Positions 25,174 through 32,968 of a stretch of DNA of 64,000 bases are shown here, piece by piece. The notes beneath the pieces were generated by a model that ran no database searches, was not told where the DNA came from, and saw nothing but the letters and a program-made list of their open reading frames with translations. Positions within the stretch are counted from its first letter, which is position 1. Each line of letters starts with the position of its first letter. The position numbers and the translations under genes were made by a program. Origin of the DNA: AC-49 sp963817035 (lineage in GTDB: Bacteria > Actinomycetota > Thermoleophilia > Solirubrobacterales > Solirubrobacteraceae); the NCBI GenBank assembly GCA_963817035.1, contig CAWFMM010000004.1, positions 744,001-808,000 on the forward strand. The letters are read 5' to 3'.

Positions 25174-25983
25174 ATGGATGCACTTGCAGGGATCCCCCCA
25201 CTGCCGCGGGTCAGTGGCGACCATGCGGCCGGCAGCGTGCACGCCCACCTGCGCCGCCTGATCCTCGACGCCACGATTCCGCCCGGCACGACGCTCACCC
25301 AGGTCGAGCTCGCCGCGCGGCTCGGGGTCAGCCGGACTCCCGTGCGCGAGGCTATCCGCATGCTGCAGGAGGAGGGCCTGCTCGTCGCCGAGCCACAGAA
25401 GCGCGCGCGGGTCATCGGCTTCGATCCGCAGGAGGTCGAGGCGATCTACGTTCAGCGCGTCCTGCTCGAGAGCCTCGCCGCGAAGATGACGGCGACGACG
25501 CTCAGCGCGGCGGAGCTGGTTGAGCTCGAGACGCTTCTGTCGGACATGCACGGGATCTCCGAGAAGCGCGATCTCGAGTCGTGGGAGCAGGCGCACCGCC
25601 GCTTTCATCTGGCGCTCGTCGCGCACGCGGGCGATCGGCTCGTCACGACGATCACCGGTCACATCGATCGCACGGAGCTCTACCGCCGCGTGTTCTGGGA
25701 GAACACGCCGCGCGCGTGGAACGTCGGGGCCTCGGAGCATCACTTGATCGTCGACGCGTTCCGCGGGCGTGACGGGCGCCGTGCGGCGGCCGAGGTCGCG
25801 GCACACCTGACGCGCACGGGGCTGACGCTGATCGTGAACCTCGCGCCGCACGAGGATCCGCAGGCGCTGCGCGCCGCGCTCGAGTTGGTGCGTCCGGGCG
25901 TGCGCTTGGGGCGTGGTGAGCTGCGGGGGATGATCCCGGGGCGGGCTCCAGCACAATCGGCGTCGGCGCAGCCGGCGGCGTAG
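25174..25983 (+). CDS. GntR-family (FCD domain) regulator
   Basis: A 269-residue regulator with an N-terminal winged helix (LAARLGVSRTPVREAIRMLQEEGLLVAEPQKRARV, residues 47-82) and a C-terminal FCD all-alpha ligand domain containing the metal-binding His positions (RRFHLALV, EHHLIVDA). It is divergent from the acyl-CoA dehydrogenase and upstream of the ABC importer. Its C-terminal coding sequence recurs as a decayed fragment after livF (32809-32925), so this regulator and the importer have a linked history. Acyl-CoA dehydrogenase, the importer or both may be its targets. Confidence 0.87.
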   Translation: MDALAGIPPLPRVSGDHAAGSVHAHLRRLILDATIPPGTTLTQVELAARLGVSRTPVREAIRMLQEEGLLVAEPQKRARVIGFDPQEVEAIYVQRVLLESLAAKMTATTLSAAELVELETLLSDMHGISEKRDLESWEQAHRRFHLALVAHAGDRLVTTITGHIDRTELYRRVFWENTPRAWNVGASEHHLIVDAFRGRDGRRAAAEVAAHLTRTGLTLIVNLAPHEDPQALRAALELVRPGVRLGRGELRGMIPGRAPAQSASAQPAA

Positions 25984-26182
25984 GCGTTGGCGGCGCGCTG
26001 AAACCGCCGAGGGCGAGGGAAGGGTTCGAAGGCCGGTTCGGGCTCACCTCGTTCGGTTATTGTCGAGCTCCTTGGCGCGATCGGACGCTCGCTCTCCAAC
26101 GCGAGCCTGACGCCGCGGGCGATCAGTTCATCCGGATTTCCGCCTGCTGGCCCAGGCGACCGGGAGGCGTCTCGGCTCGCTG
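25984..26182. other. Non-coding spacer before the duplicated importer module
   Basis: About 200 bp with no credible gene. A weak 6-bp hairpin (GCTCGC at 26087-26092 and GCGAGC at 26101-26106) is the only structure seen. It ends where the first 1.5-kb repeat begins. Confidence 0.4.
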
Positions 26183-26308
26183 GACTGCTTCGGGGGGGTG
26201 GGTGGTCGCAACCGCGACACGAAGCGCGCGGATGTGCATGTCGACATCGGTCGTGCGTGGCGACCGTCTCGCGTTAAAACCCAACCAAACGCAAGGTTGG
26301 GACGACTA

Positions 26309-26337
26309 TTGACCTTCGGGGTCGGGGGTAGGAGTAT
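26309..26337 (+). promoter_or_regulatory. Promoter of binding-protein gene 1
   Basis: TTGACC (26309-26314), a 17-bp spacer and GAGTAT (26332-26337) are all conserved in the second copy at 27954-27982. A CCAACC-N8-GGTTGG inverted repeat lies just upstream in this copy (26281-26300) but is only partly kept in the other, so regulation of the two may differ. GGAGGA at 26369-26374 is the ribosome binding site. Confidence 0.55.
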
Positions 26338-26378
26338 TCACGCGTTGTCATCCGCAAACAGATTGTCTGGAGGAACCA

Positions 26379-27599
26379 ATGCAGGGATCTTTGAGATTGC
26401 AGCGAGGTCGTGCGACCGTCATGGTCGCCGCCGTTCTCGCGTTGGCCGCGGTCGCTGCGGTCATGCTCGCCACGTCGGGGGCCAGCACGGCCGCCGCCGC
26501 GCCCGCCAAGGCGGCGGCCGCCAAGGCGCCGGTCTACATCGGCGTCAGTTGTGACTGCAGCGGCGGGCCGACGAGCTCGACCACGCAGGGCTTTGCGCCT
26601 GCCATGGACGTGTGGGCGAAGTGGATCAACGGCAAGGGTGGCATCGACGGCCACCAGGTCAAGCTGGTCCACATGGACACCAAGACCGATCCGACGGGGG
26701 CCAAGTCGGTGGCCAAGGCGCTGATCGCCAACAAGAAGCTCATCGCGATCATCCCGGGCTCCGGCCAGGGCTCGGTCATCTCCGACCAGATCACCAAGGG
26801 CAACATCGCGTTCGTCGGCGGCCTGGCCATCGACCCCACGTGGGGCACGAACAAGAACGTGTTCTCGGTCAGCACGACCTCCCCCCAGTTCGCCAGCGTG
26901 CTCGCGGCGGTCGGCGCGAAGTACGCCAAGAACAAGAACGGGGCCGATCTGTACTGCGCCGAGGTCGAGTCCTGCAAGCTGTCGCTGCCGCTGTTCGGGG
27001 CGGGCGTGAAGAAGAAGGGCGGCAAGCTGGTGTACTCGGCCGCGATCTCTTCGTCGGCGCCTGACTACACCGCTCCGTGTCTCGCGGTGAAGGCCTCCGG
27101 TGCCGGCTACATGTGGGTCGCCGAGGGTGTTCCGCAGATCATCGCGGTCGCCACAGCGTGCGCGAAGCAGAACTTCAAGCCGGTGATCGTGATCCCGAAC
27201 TTCGACGTGGCGATGCTTCCGGTCGACGCGCTTCAGGGCTCGGAGATCGCATTCAGCGACGTGCCGTTCAACCAGCCTGCGGCGGCCGATTTCCGTGCCG
27301 CGGTCAAGAAGTACAACCCCGGCCTGCCCAAGCAGGCCGGCTACGGCCAGTTCTCCTACGCGGCGTGGCTCTCGGGCCAGGCCGTCGCAAAGGCGATCCT
27401 GAACGCCAAGCTCGGCGGCAAGCAGCCGACCCGCGCTGACGTGTTCAAGGGCCTGTACAAGTTCAAGAACGAGACCCTCGGCGGAGGCGCGCCGAACCTG
27501 ACGTTCACCAAGGGCAAGGTCCCGGTCGTGCCCTGCGGCTACTCCGGCACGATCAAGGGCGGCAAGCTCGTGTTCCAGCCGGGCGCCGTCTGCGCATAA
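26379..27599 (+). CDS. Branched-chain-amino-acid-type ABC importer, substrate-binding protein 1
   Basis: A 406-residue periplasmic-binding-protein-like receptor of the LivK (type I) fold. An N-terminal signal peptide runs to about residue 40 with an Ala-rich cleavage zone (STAAAAPAKA). There is no lipobox Cys, which is unusual for a binding protein of a Gram-positive-type cell. After it comes VYIGVSCDCSG, two Cys close together. Conserved Liv features include GGIDGHQVKLVHMD and PGSGQGSVISDQI. It hands ligand to the LivHMG-LivF complex downstream. It is a near duplicate of the protein at 28048. The ligand may be an amino acid, aromatic acid or other carboxylate. Confidence 0.88.
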   Translation: MQGSLRLQRGRATVMVAAVLALAAVAAVMLATSGASTAAAAPAKAAAAKAPVYIGVSCDCSGGPTSSTTQGFAPAMDVWAKWINGKGGIDGHQVKLVHMDTKTDPTGAKSVAKALIANKKLIAIIPGSGQGSVISDQITKGNIAFVGGLAIDPTWGTNKNVFSVSTTSPQFASVLAAVGAKYAKNKNGADLYCAEVESCKLSLPLFGAGVKKKGGKLVYSAAISSSAPDYTAPCLAVKASGAGYMWVAEGVPQIIAVATACAKQNFKPVIVIPNFDVAMLPVDALQGSEIAFSDVPFNQPAAADFRAAVKKYNPGLPKQAGYGQFSYAAWLSGQAVAKAILNAKLGGKQPTRADVFKGLYKFKNETLGGGAPNLTFTKGKVPVVPCGYSGTIKGGKLVFQPGAVCA

Positions 27600-27621
27600 G
27601 GCGAAATAGGTAGTGCATCCC

Positions 27622-27655
27622 GGTGAGCTGCGAGCCCCTGGGCTCGCAGCTCACC
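27622..27655 (+). terminator. Hairpin terminator/attenuator after binding protein 1
   Basis: GGTGAGCTGCGAGCC, a CCTG loop, then GGCTCGCAGCTCACC: a perfect 15-bp stem 22 bp after the stop codon. There is no clear T tract. The same hairpin follows the second gene. It probably ends or thins transcription so that receptor mRNA exceeds permease mRNA, and it protects the 3' end. Confidence 0.75.
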
Positions 27656-27682
27656 GTCGTTCTGGTGTCAAGCCCCAACAAC

Positions 27683-27827
27683 GGGGACGCGGTCGAGAGC
27701 GCGCCGGCCAAGCTGCGCGAGGGCGAGATCGTCATCGCGTTCCGCGATGTCTCGGGCGAACTACGCCCGGACGCCGGTCTTCTGGTGCTTCTCGTTCTCT
27801 CCCTTCTCCCGGGAGCTCCAGGGCCCT
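27683..27827. other. Spacer between the two duplicated units
   Basis: About 145 bp that is not part of the repeat. Although an open frame crosses it, the frame begins inside the hairpin and shows no protein-like features. Nothing recognisable is seen. Confidence 0.4.
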
Positions 27828-27953
27828 GACTGCTTCGGGGGGGTGGGTGGTCACAACCGCGACACGAAGCGCGCGGATGTGCATGTCGACGTCGGTCGTG
27901 CGTGGCGACCGTCTCGCGCCAGAACCCAACCGAGCGAAAGGGTGAGACGACTA

Positions 27954-27982
27954 TTGACCTTCGGGGTTGGGGATGGGAGTAT
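27954..27982 (+). promoter_or_regulatory. Promoter of binding-protein gene 2
   Basis: TTGACC (27954-27959), 17 bp, GAGTAT (27977-27982), identical in layout to the first copy. Conservation of both boxes and the spacer between copies supports function. Confidence 0.55.
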
Positions 27983-28047
27983 GCCCGCGTTGTCATCGCA
28001 CCGGGTCGGCGTGTGCCTGCCCGCAAACAGATTGTCTGGAGGAGTAA

Positions 28048-29247
28048 ATGTACGGGTCTTTGAGAATGCAGCGAGGTCGCGTGACCGTCATGGTCGCCGC
28101 CGTTCTCGCGTCGGCCGCGGTCGCCGCGGTCATGCTCGCCACGTCGGGGGCCAGCACGGCCGCGGCCGCGCCCGCCAAGGCGCCGATCTACGTCGGCGTC
28201 CTGTGTGACTGCAGCGGCTTGACGGGCTCGACCACGAAGGGCTTTGCGCCCGCCACGGACGTGTGGGCGAAGTACATCAACGGCAAGGGTGGCATCGACG
28301 GCCACCAGGTCAAGCTGGTCCACATGGACACCAAGACCGATCCGACGGCCAACAAGACGGCGGCCAAGGCAATGATCGCCAACAAGAAGATCATCGCGGT
28401 CTTCGGGGGCAGCTTTGGCTCGGTCATCTCCGACCAGATCTCCAAGGGCAACCTCGCGTGGGTCGGCGGCCTGGCCAACGACGCCACGTGGGGCACGAAC
28501 AAGAACGTGTTCTCGGTCAGCACGACCGCACCCCAGTTCGCCAGCGTGCTCGCGGCGATCGGCGCGAAGTACGCCAAGAACAAGAACGGGGCGGATCTGT
28601 ACTGCGCCGAGATCGCGGCGTGCAAGCTGTCGCTGCCACTGTTCACGTCGGGTGTCGAGAAGAAGGGCGGCAAGCTGGTGTACTCGGCCGCGATCTCTTC
28701 GTCGGCGCCTGACTACACCGCTCCGTGTCTCGCGGCGAAGGCCGCCGGTGCCGGCTACATGTGGATCGCCGAGGGCGCCCCGCAGATCATCGCGGTCGCC
28801 ACAGCGTGCGCGAAGCAGAACTACAAGCCGGTGGTCGTGATCCCGAACTTCGACGTGTCGATGCTTCCGGTCGACGCACTTCAGGGTTCGGAGATCGCAT
28901 TCAGCGATGTCCCGTTCAACCAGCCGGTGGCGGCCGATTTCCGTGCCGCGGTCAAGAAGTACAACCCCGGCCTGCCCAAGGAGGCCGGCTACGGCCAGTT
29001 CTCCTACGCGGCGTGGCTCTCGGGCCAGGCCCTCGCGAAGGCGATCCTGAACGCCAAGCTCGGCGGCAAGCAGCCGACCCGCGCTGACGTGTTCAAGGGC
29101 CTGTACAAGTTCAAGAACGAGACCCTCGGCGGAGGCGCGCCGAACCTGACGTACACCAAGGGCAAGGTCCCGGTCGTGCCCTGCGGTTACTCCGGCACGA
29201 TCAAGGGCGGCAAGATCGTGGCCCAGCCAGGCGCCATCTGCGCATAA
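28048..29247 (+). CDS. Branched-chain-amino-acid-type ABC importer, substrate-binding protein 2
   Basis: A 399-residue near duplicate of the protein at 26379, seven residues shorter because of a shorter Ala/Lys run after the signal peptide. It also lacks a lipobox Cys and keeps the CDC motif. Differences cluster in the ligand-facing first lobe (for example FGGSFGSVISDQISKGNLAWVGGLANDATW against PGSGQGSVISDQITKGNIAF in copy 1), which suggests different ligand preference. It lies immediately before the permease fusion, separated from it by a hairpin. Confidence 0.88.
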   Translation: MYGSLRMQRGRVTVMVAAVLASAAVAAVMLATSGASTAAAAPAKAPIYVGVLCDCSGLTGSTTKGFAPATDVWAKYINGKGGIDGHQVKLVHMDTKTDPTANKTAAKAMIANKKIIAVFGGSFGSVISDQISKGNLAWVGGLANDATWGTNKNVFSVSTTAPQFASVLAAIGAKYAKNKNGADLYCAEIAACKLSLPLFTSGVEKKGGKLVYSAAISSSAPDYTAPCLAAKAAGAGYMWIAEGAPQIIAVATACAKQNYKPVVVIPNFDVSMLPVDALQGSEIAFSDVPFNQPVAADFRAAVKKYNPGLPKEAGYGQFSYAAWLSGQALAKAILNAKLGGKQPTRADVFKGLYKFKNETLGGGAPNLTYTKGKVPVVPCGYSGTIKGGKIVAQPGAICA

Positions 29248-29268
29248 GGCGATATACGTAGTGCATCC

Positions 29269-29302
29269 GGTGAGCTGCGAGCCCCTGGGCTCGCAGCTCA
29301 CC
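29269..29302 (+). terminator. Hairpin terminator/attenuator after binding protein 2
   Basis: The same perfect 15-bp stem with CCTG loop as at 27622-27655. It sits 21 bp after the stop and 42 bp before the permease fusion, so some read-through must occur or the permease has its own promoter. Confidence 0.75.
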
Positions 29303-29344
29303 GTCGTTCTGGTGTCAAGCTCCAACAACTGAGGCCATTACCTC

Positions 29345-32038
29345 GTGCTATTCCCCTTCATCGTCGTTGGTCTCACGACTGGCTCGATCTATGCGCTTGG
29401 TGGTGTCGGCCTGGTCCTGACGTACAAGACGTCGAGGATCTTCAACTTCGCCTACGGCGCCATCGCGACGACGGGCGCCTACGTCTTCTACACGCTGCAC
29501 CAGCAGCACCACATGAACTGGCCGCTGGCCGCGTTCATCTCGGTGATCGGGGTCGGCGCGATCCTCGGGTGGCTGTTCGAGCCGTTCGCCCGCGCGCTGA
29601 CCAAGGCGCCGCTGGCCATGCAGGTCGGCGCGACCGTCGGCGTGTTCGTCTTCGTGTCGGCGTTCTTCGCGGTCGTCTACGGCGACAACCAGCGGATCTT
29701 CCGGCCGTTCCTGCCCCACTCGAATTTCAACCTCGGAAACACGGTCGTCAGCTACGACCAGCTGATTACGGTCATCGTCGCGCTCGTCGCGACGCTGGTC
29801 CTGTACGCCGTGTTCCGGTTCTCGCGCATGGGGGTCGCGATGCGCGGGGTCGTCGACAACTCCGAGCTGCTCGACCTCGCCGGCACGCCGCCTGCCCGGG
29901 TGCGCCGCCTCGCGTGGTTCATCGGCTGCTCGTTCGCCGCCGCCTCGGGACTGCTGCTCGCTCCGAACATCAACTTCGACTCGGCGACGCTGACCCTCCT
30001 CATCGTCCAGTGCTTCGGCGCGGCGGCGATCGGGGCGTTCAGCAGCCTGCCCCTGACCTACGTCGGCGGGCTCGTGATCGGCGTCGCCTACAGCCTGCTG
30101 ACCAAGTACACGCTGAGCGGCTCCTCGATCCTGCAGGGGATGCCGCCGAGCACGCCGTTCCTGGTGTTGTTCGTCGTGCTGCTGCTGATGCCCAAGCGCT
30201 GGCTCGCGGCATCGACACGGGTCGTTCCGGTGCGCCCGCAATGGAGCGCGCCGCTGCGCGTCCAGGCGGTCGGCGGTGTCCTGATGATCATCGCGCTGGC
30301 GTTCGTGCCGTCGCTCGTCGGGGTCAAGATCGGCGAGTGGACGCTCGGCCTGACCTACGTGGTGCTGTTCCTGTCGCTCGGACTGCTCGTGCGCACCTCC
30401 GGCCAGGTGTCGCTGAGCCATCTGAGCTTCGCCGCGGTCGGCGCGGCGGCGTTCTCGCACCTGACGGTGGGCCACGGGATCCCGTGGCTGCCGTCGCTGC
30501 TTCTCGCCGGGCTCATCGCGGTCCCGGTGGGCATGCTGCTCGCCATCCCGGCCATCCGCCTCGGCGGCATCTACCTCGCGCTGGCGACGTTCGGGTTCGG
30601 GCTGGCGCTGCAATACATGTTCTACAGCAGCGAATCGCTGATGTTCGGGATCGCCGGCGCCGCCGAGCCGCGACCGCATCTGAGCTGGCTGGAGATCAGC
30701 AGCGACGGTGGCTACTACTACGTCGTGCTGGGGATCGTCGTGGTGATCACGCTTGCCGTTGTGTCCGTCAACCGAACGCGGCTCGGCCGGCTGCTGCGCG
30801 CGATGGCCGACTCCCCGCTCGCGCTCGAGACCAACGGGACCAACGTGCAGATCACGCGGCTGCTCGTGTTCGCGGTGTCGGCGTTCCTCGCCGGCATCGC
30901 CGGCGCGCTGATCGGCGTCAACACGGAGATCGCGACCGGTGCGTCGTTCGACCCGATCGCCTCACTGACCCTGATCACGCTGATCCTGATCGTCGTCGGC
31001 GGGGAACCGTGGTACGCGCTGATGGCCGCCGCGAGCTACATCGTCATCCCGGCCTACATTCCGGGCGGGAACGTCGCCTACTACCTGCAGATGCTGTTCG
31101 GGGCATCGGCCGTGATGGTCGCGATCAACGGCATTCCCACGCTTCCGCTCGGGATGCGCAACGCGATCGACCGCCTCGGCGGGCGCAAGCGCGCAGGCCC
31201 GGCGCCCCCCGCGGAGAGCATCGAGGTGATCAAGCGTGAGCGGACGCCGATCAGCGACGGTGCGCTTGAGGTTCGCGGCGTCCAGGTGCGCTTCGGCGGG
31301 CTGGTCGCGGTCGACGGCCTGTCGTTGACGGCGCCGACGGGTCAGATCACCGGGTTGATCGGGCCCAACGGGGCGGGCAAGACGACGACGTTCAACGCAT
31401 GCTCGGGGCTCGTGCGCCCGACCGGAGGCAGCATCTGGCTCGACGGCCGCGACGTGACCAAGATGTCGGCCTCGCGACGCGCGCGCCTGGGCCTGGGCCG
31501 CACGTTCCAACAGATGGAGCTGTTCGACGCGCTGACCGTCGCCGAGAACGCCTCCCTCGGCCATGAGGCGTCGCTGGCCGGCGCCAACCCCGCGCGTCAG
31601 CTGCTCAGCAGCCCGTCGGAGGCGCGCACCGTGTCGGATGCAGTGGCCGAGGCGCTCGATCTGTGCGGCATCGCCAACCTGTCGGGCGAGATCGCGGGCT
31701 CGCTCTCGACCGGCCAGCGTCGCCTGGTCGAGCTCGCCCGCTGCCTCGCCGGTCCCTACCGGATCCTGCTCCTGGACGAGCCGTCGTCGGGCCTGGATCA
31801 CCGCGAGTCCGAGCAGTTCGGCCAGATCCTCAATCGCGTCGTCTACGAGCGCGGGGTCGGGATCCTGCTCGTCGAGCACGACATGTCGCTCGTCATGCGC
31901 GTCTGCGATCACATCCACGTGCTGGACTTCGGGATCCCAATCTTCAACGGAACCCCCGAAGAGGTCACCGCCTCGTCGATCGTCCAGCACGCGTATCTCG
32001 GCCAGCCCGACGAGGCGCTTGCGGAGCCGGGCGCATGA
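29345..32038 (+). CDS. LivH-LivM-LivG triple fusion: two permease domains and an ATPase in one chain
   Basis: An 897-residue protein. Residues 1-290 are a LivH-type permease (NFAYGAIATTGAYVFY near the start), 300-605 a LivM-type permease (GQVSLSHLSFAAVGAAAFSH and IRLGGIYLALATFGFGL), and 630-897 a LivG-type ATPase with Walker A GPNGAGKTTT near 676, signature LSTGQRRLVELAR and Walker B ILLLDEPSSGLD near 808. In most bacteria these are three genes. The start overlaps no other gene; the stop overlaps livF (ATGA). With LivF and the two binding proteins it forms a complete importer. GTG 29345 is the start used. Confidence 0.9.
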   Translation: MLFPFIVVGLTTGSIYALGGVGLVLTYKTSRIFNFAYGAIATTGAYVFYTLHQQHHMNWPLAAFISVIGVGAILGWLFEPFARALTKAPLAMQVGATVGVFVFVSAFFAVVYGDNQRIFRPFLPHSNFNLGNTVVSYDQLITVIVALVATLVLYAVFRFSRMGVAMRGVVDNSELLDLAGTPPARVRRLAWFIGCSFAAASGLLLAPNINFDSATLTLLIVQCFGAAAIGAFSSLPLTYVGGLVIGVAYSLLTKYTLSGSSILQGMPPSTPFLVLFVVLLLMPKRWLAASTRVVPVRPQWSAPLRVQAVGGVLMIIALAFVPSLVGVKIGEWTLGLTYVVLFLSLGLLVRTSGQVSLSHLSFAAVGAAAFSHLTVGHGIPWLPSLLLAGLIAVPVGMLLAIPAIRLGGIYLALATFGFGLALQYMFYSSESLMFGIAGAAEPRPHLSWLEISSDGGYYYVVLGIVVVITLAVVSVNRTRLGRLLRAMADSPLALETNGTNVQITRLLVFAVSAFLAGIAGALIGVNTEIATGASFDPIASLTLITLILIVVGGEPWYALMAAASYIVIPAYIPGGNVAYYLQMLFGASAVMVAINGIPTLPLGMRNAIDRLGGRKRAGPAPPAESIEVIKRERTPISDGALEVRGVQVRFGGLVAVDGLSLTAPTGQITGLIGPNGAGKTTTFNACSGLVRPTGGSIWLDGRDVTKMSASRRARLGLGRTFQQMELFDALTVAENASLGHEASLAGANPARQLLSSPSEARTVSDAVAEALDLCGIANLSGEIAGSLSTGQRRLVELARCLAGPYRILLLDEPSSGLDHRESEQFGQILNRVVYERGVGILLVEHDMSLVMRVCDHIHVLDFGIPIFNGTPEEVTASSIVQHAYLGQPDEALAEPGA

Positions 32039-32784
32039 CCGAGGCACCGGTGGTCAACGTCGAGGACGCCACGCAGCCCGTGCTCGAGCTTCAGAACATC
32101 ACGGCCGGCTATGGGCGCACGGTCGTCTTGCGTGATGTGAGCATCACGGTGCAGCCGCGTTCGATGCTTGCGTTGCTGGGTCCCAACGGGGCGGGCAAGA
32201 CGACGCTGCTGCGTGTCGCGTCGGGGTTGCTGGCCGCCAATACAGGAGCGGTGCGGCTGTTCGGTGAGGACGTTACCCGCGCGGCGCCGAACGAGCGAGC
32301 CCAGAAGGGGCTGTGCCTGATGCCCGAGGGACGCGGCATCTTCCGCTCGCTGAGCGTGTCCGAGAACCTCCTGCTCCATACGCCACCGTGGATGAAGGAC
32401 GAGCGCCTCGAGCGTGCGCTGACCGCCTTCCCGGTGTTGCGTGAGCGGCTCAAACAGACCGCCGGCAATCTGTCGGGTGGCCAGCAGCAGATGCTCGCAC
32501 TGGCTCGGATCCATCTCGCCGACCCCAAGGTCGTGCTGCTCGACGAGGTCTCGATGGGCCTCGCGCCGCTGATCGTCGCCGAGATATTCGACACGCTCAA
32601 CGAGCTGGCCAAGTCCGGGATCTCGATCGTGCTCGTCGAGCAGTACGTCAACCGGGCGCTGGAGATGGCCGACCACGTCTACATGATCAACCGTGGGTCG
32701 ATCACGTTCGGGGGGCTCCCCAGCGAGCTCGACGAACGCACCGTGCTCGAGGGCTACCTCGGCGCCGACCTCGAACGCGGCTGA
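32035..32784 (+). CDS. livF: Liv-type ABC importer ATPase LivF
   Basis: A 249-residue ATPase with Walker A GPNGAGKTTLLR, the LivF-typical LCLMPEGRGIFRSLSVSENLLL, signature NLSGGQQQMLALAR, Walker B VVLLDEVSMGLAP and the H-loop replaced by the LivF-usual VEQYVNRALEMA. It pairs with the LivG domain of the preceding fusion to power uptake. The ATG overlaps the previous stop. Confidence 0.93.
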   Translation: MTEAPVVNVEDATQPVLELQNITAGYGRTVVLRDVSITVQPRSMLALLGPNGAGKTTLLRVASGLLAANTGAVRLFGEDVTRAAPNERAQKGLCLMPEGRGIFRSLSVSENLLLHTPPWMKDERLERALTAFPVLRERLKQTAGNLSGGQQQMLALARIHLADPKVVLLDEVSMGLAPLIVAEIFDTLNELAKSGISIVLVEQYVNRALEMADHVYMINRGSITFGGLPSELDERTVLEGYLGADLERG

Positions 32785-32808
32785 GCGCCCACGCTCCGGG
32801 CCGAAGCG

Positions 32809-32925
32809 TCCCTGCCCAGCCGCACGCCGGTCCGCGAGGGGGATCCGCAGGCGCTCAGGTTGGTGGGTCCGGGCGTGCGCTTGGGGCGTGGTGAGCTGCG
32901 GGCGATGCTCCCGGGACGGCACGAC
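32809..32925 (+). pseudogene. Decayed GntR regulator fragment
   Basis: Translating from 32809 gives SRTPVRE (the DNA-binding helix) joined directly to GDPQALR..LV.PGVRLGRGELRAMLPGR, which matches the C terminus of the GntR protein encoded at 25174-25983. DNA identity is evident too (32861-32905 against 25888-25932). Almost the whole middle of the gene is deleted. It is a remnant of a second regulator that once flanked the importer, or of a rearrangement that copied the region. Confidence 0.65.
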
Positions 32926-32968
32926 CGGCGCCGCTTTCCGAGTGGCTCGTGCCGCGCTGTTCGGCGCC

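Larger units (their letters stand above)
26183..27682 (+). repeat. Tandem duplication, copy 1
   Basis: The 1.5-kb unit holds a leader with promoter, a substrate-binding-protein gene and a perfect hairpin terminator. It is repeated at 27828-29329 with strong identity including non-coding parts. The copies are separated by about 145 bp of unrelated sequence. Confidence 0.85.
27828..29329 (+). repeat. Tandem duplication, copy 2
   Basis: Second copy of the 1.5-kb promoter-gene-terminator unit at 26183-27682. The leader carries a small insertion before the start codon (about 28005-28020) relative to copy 1. It ends about 15 bp before the permease fusion gene. Confidence 0.85.

Noticed and set aside
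27623..27829. Small frame between the two binding-protein genes
   Set aside because: Starts inside the terminator hairpin, not conserved at the second copy, no protein features.
27622..29302. The two identical hairpins as insertion-sequence ends or attachment sites
   Set aside because: They are in direct orientation within a larger tandem duplication, each just after a stop codon, and no transposase or integrase is present.
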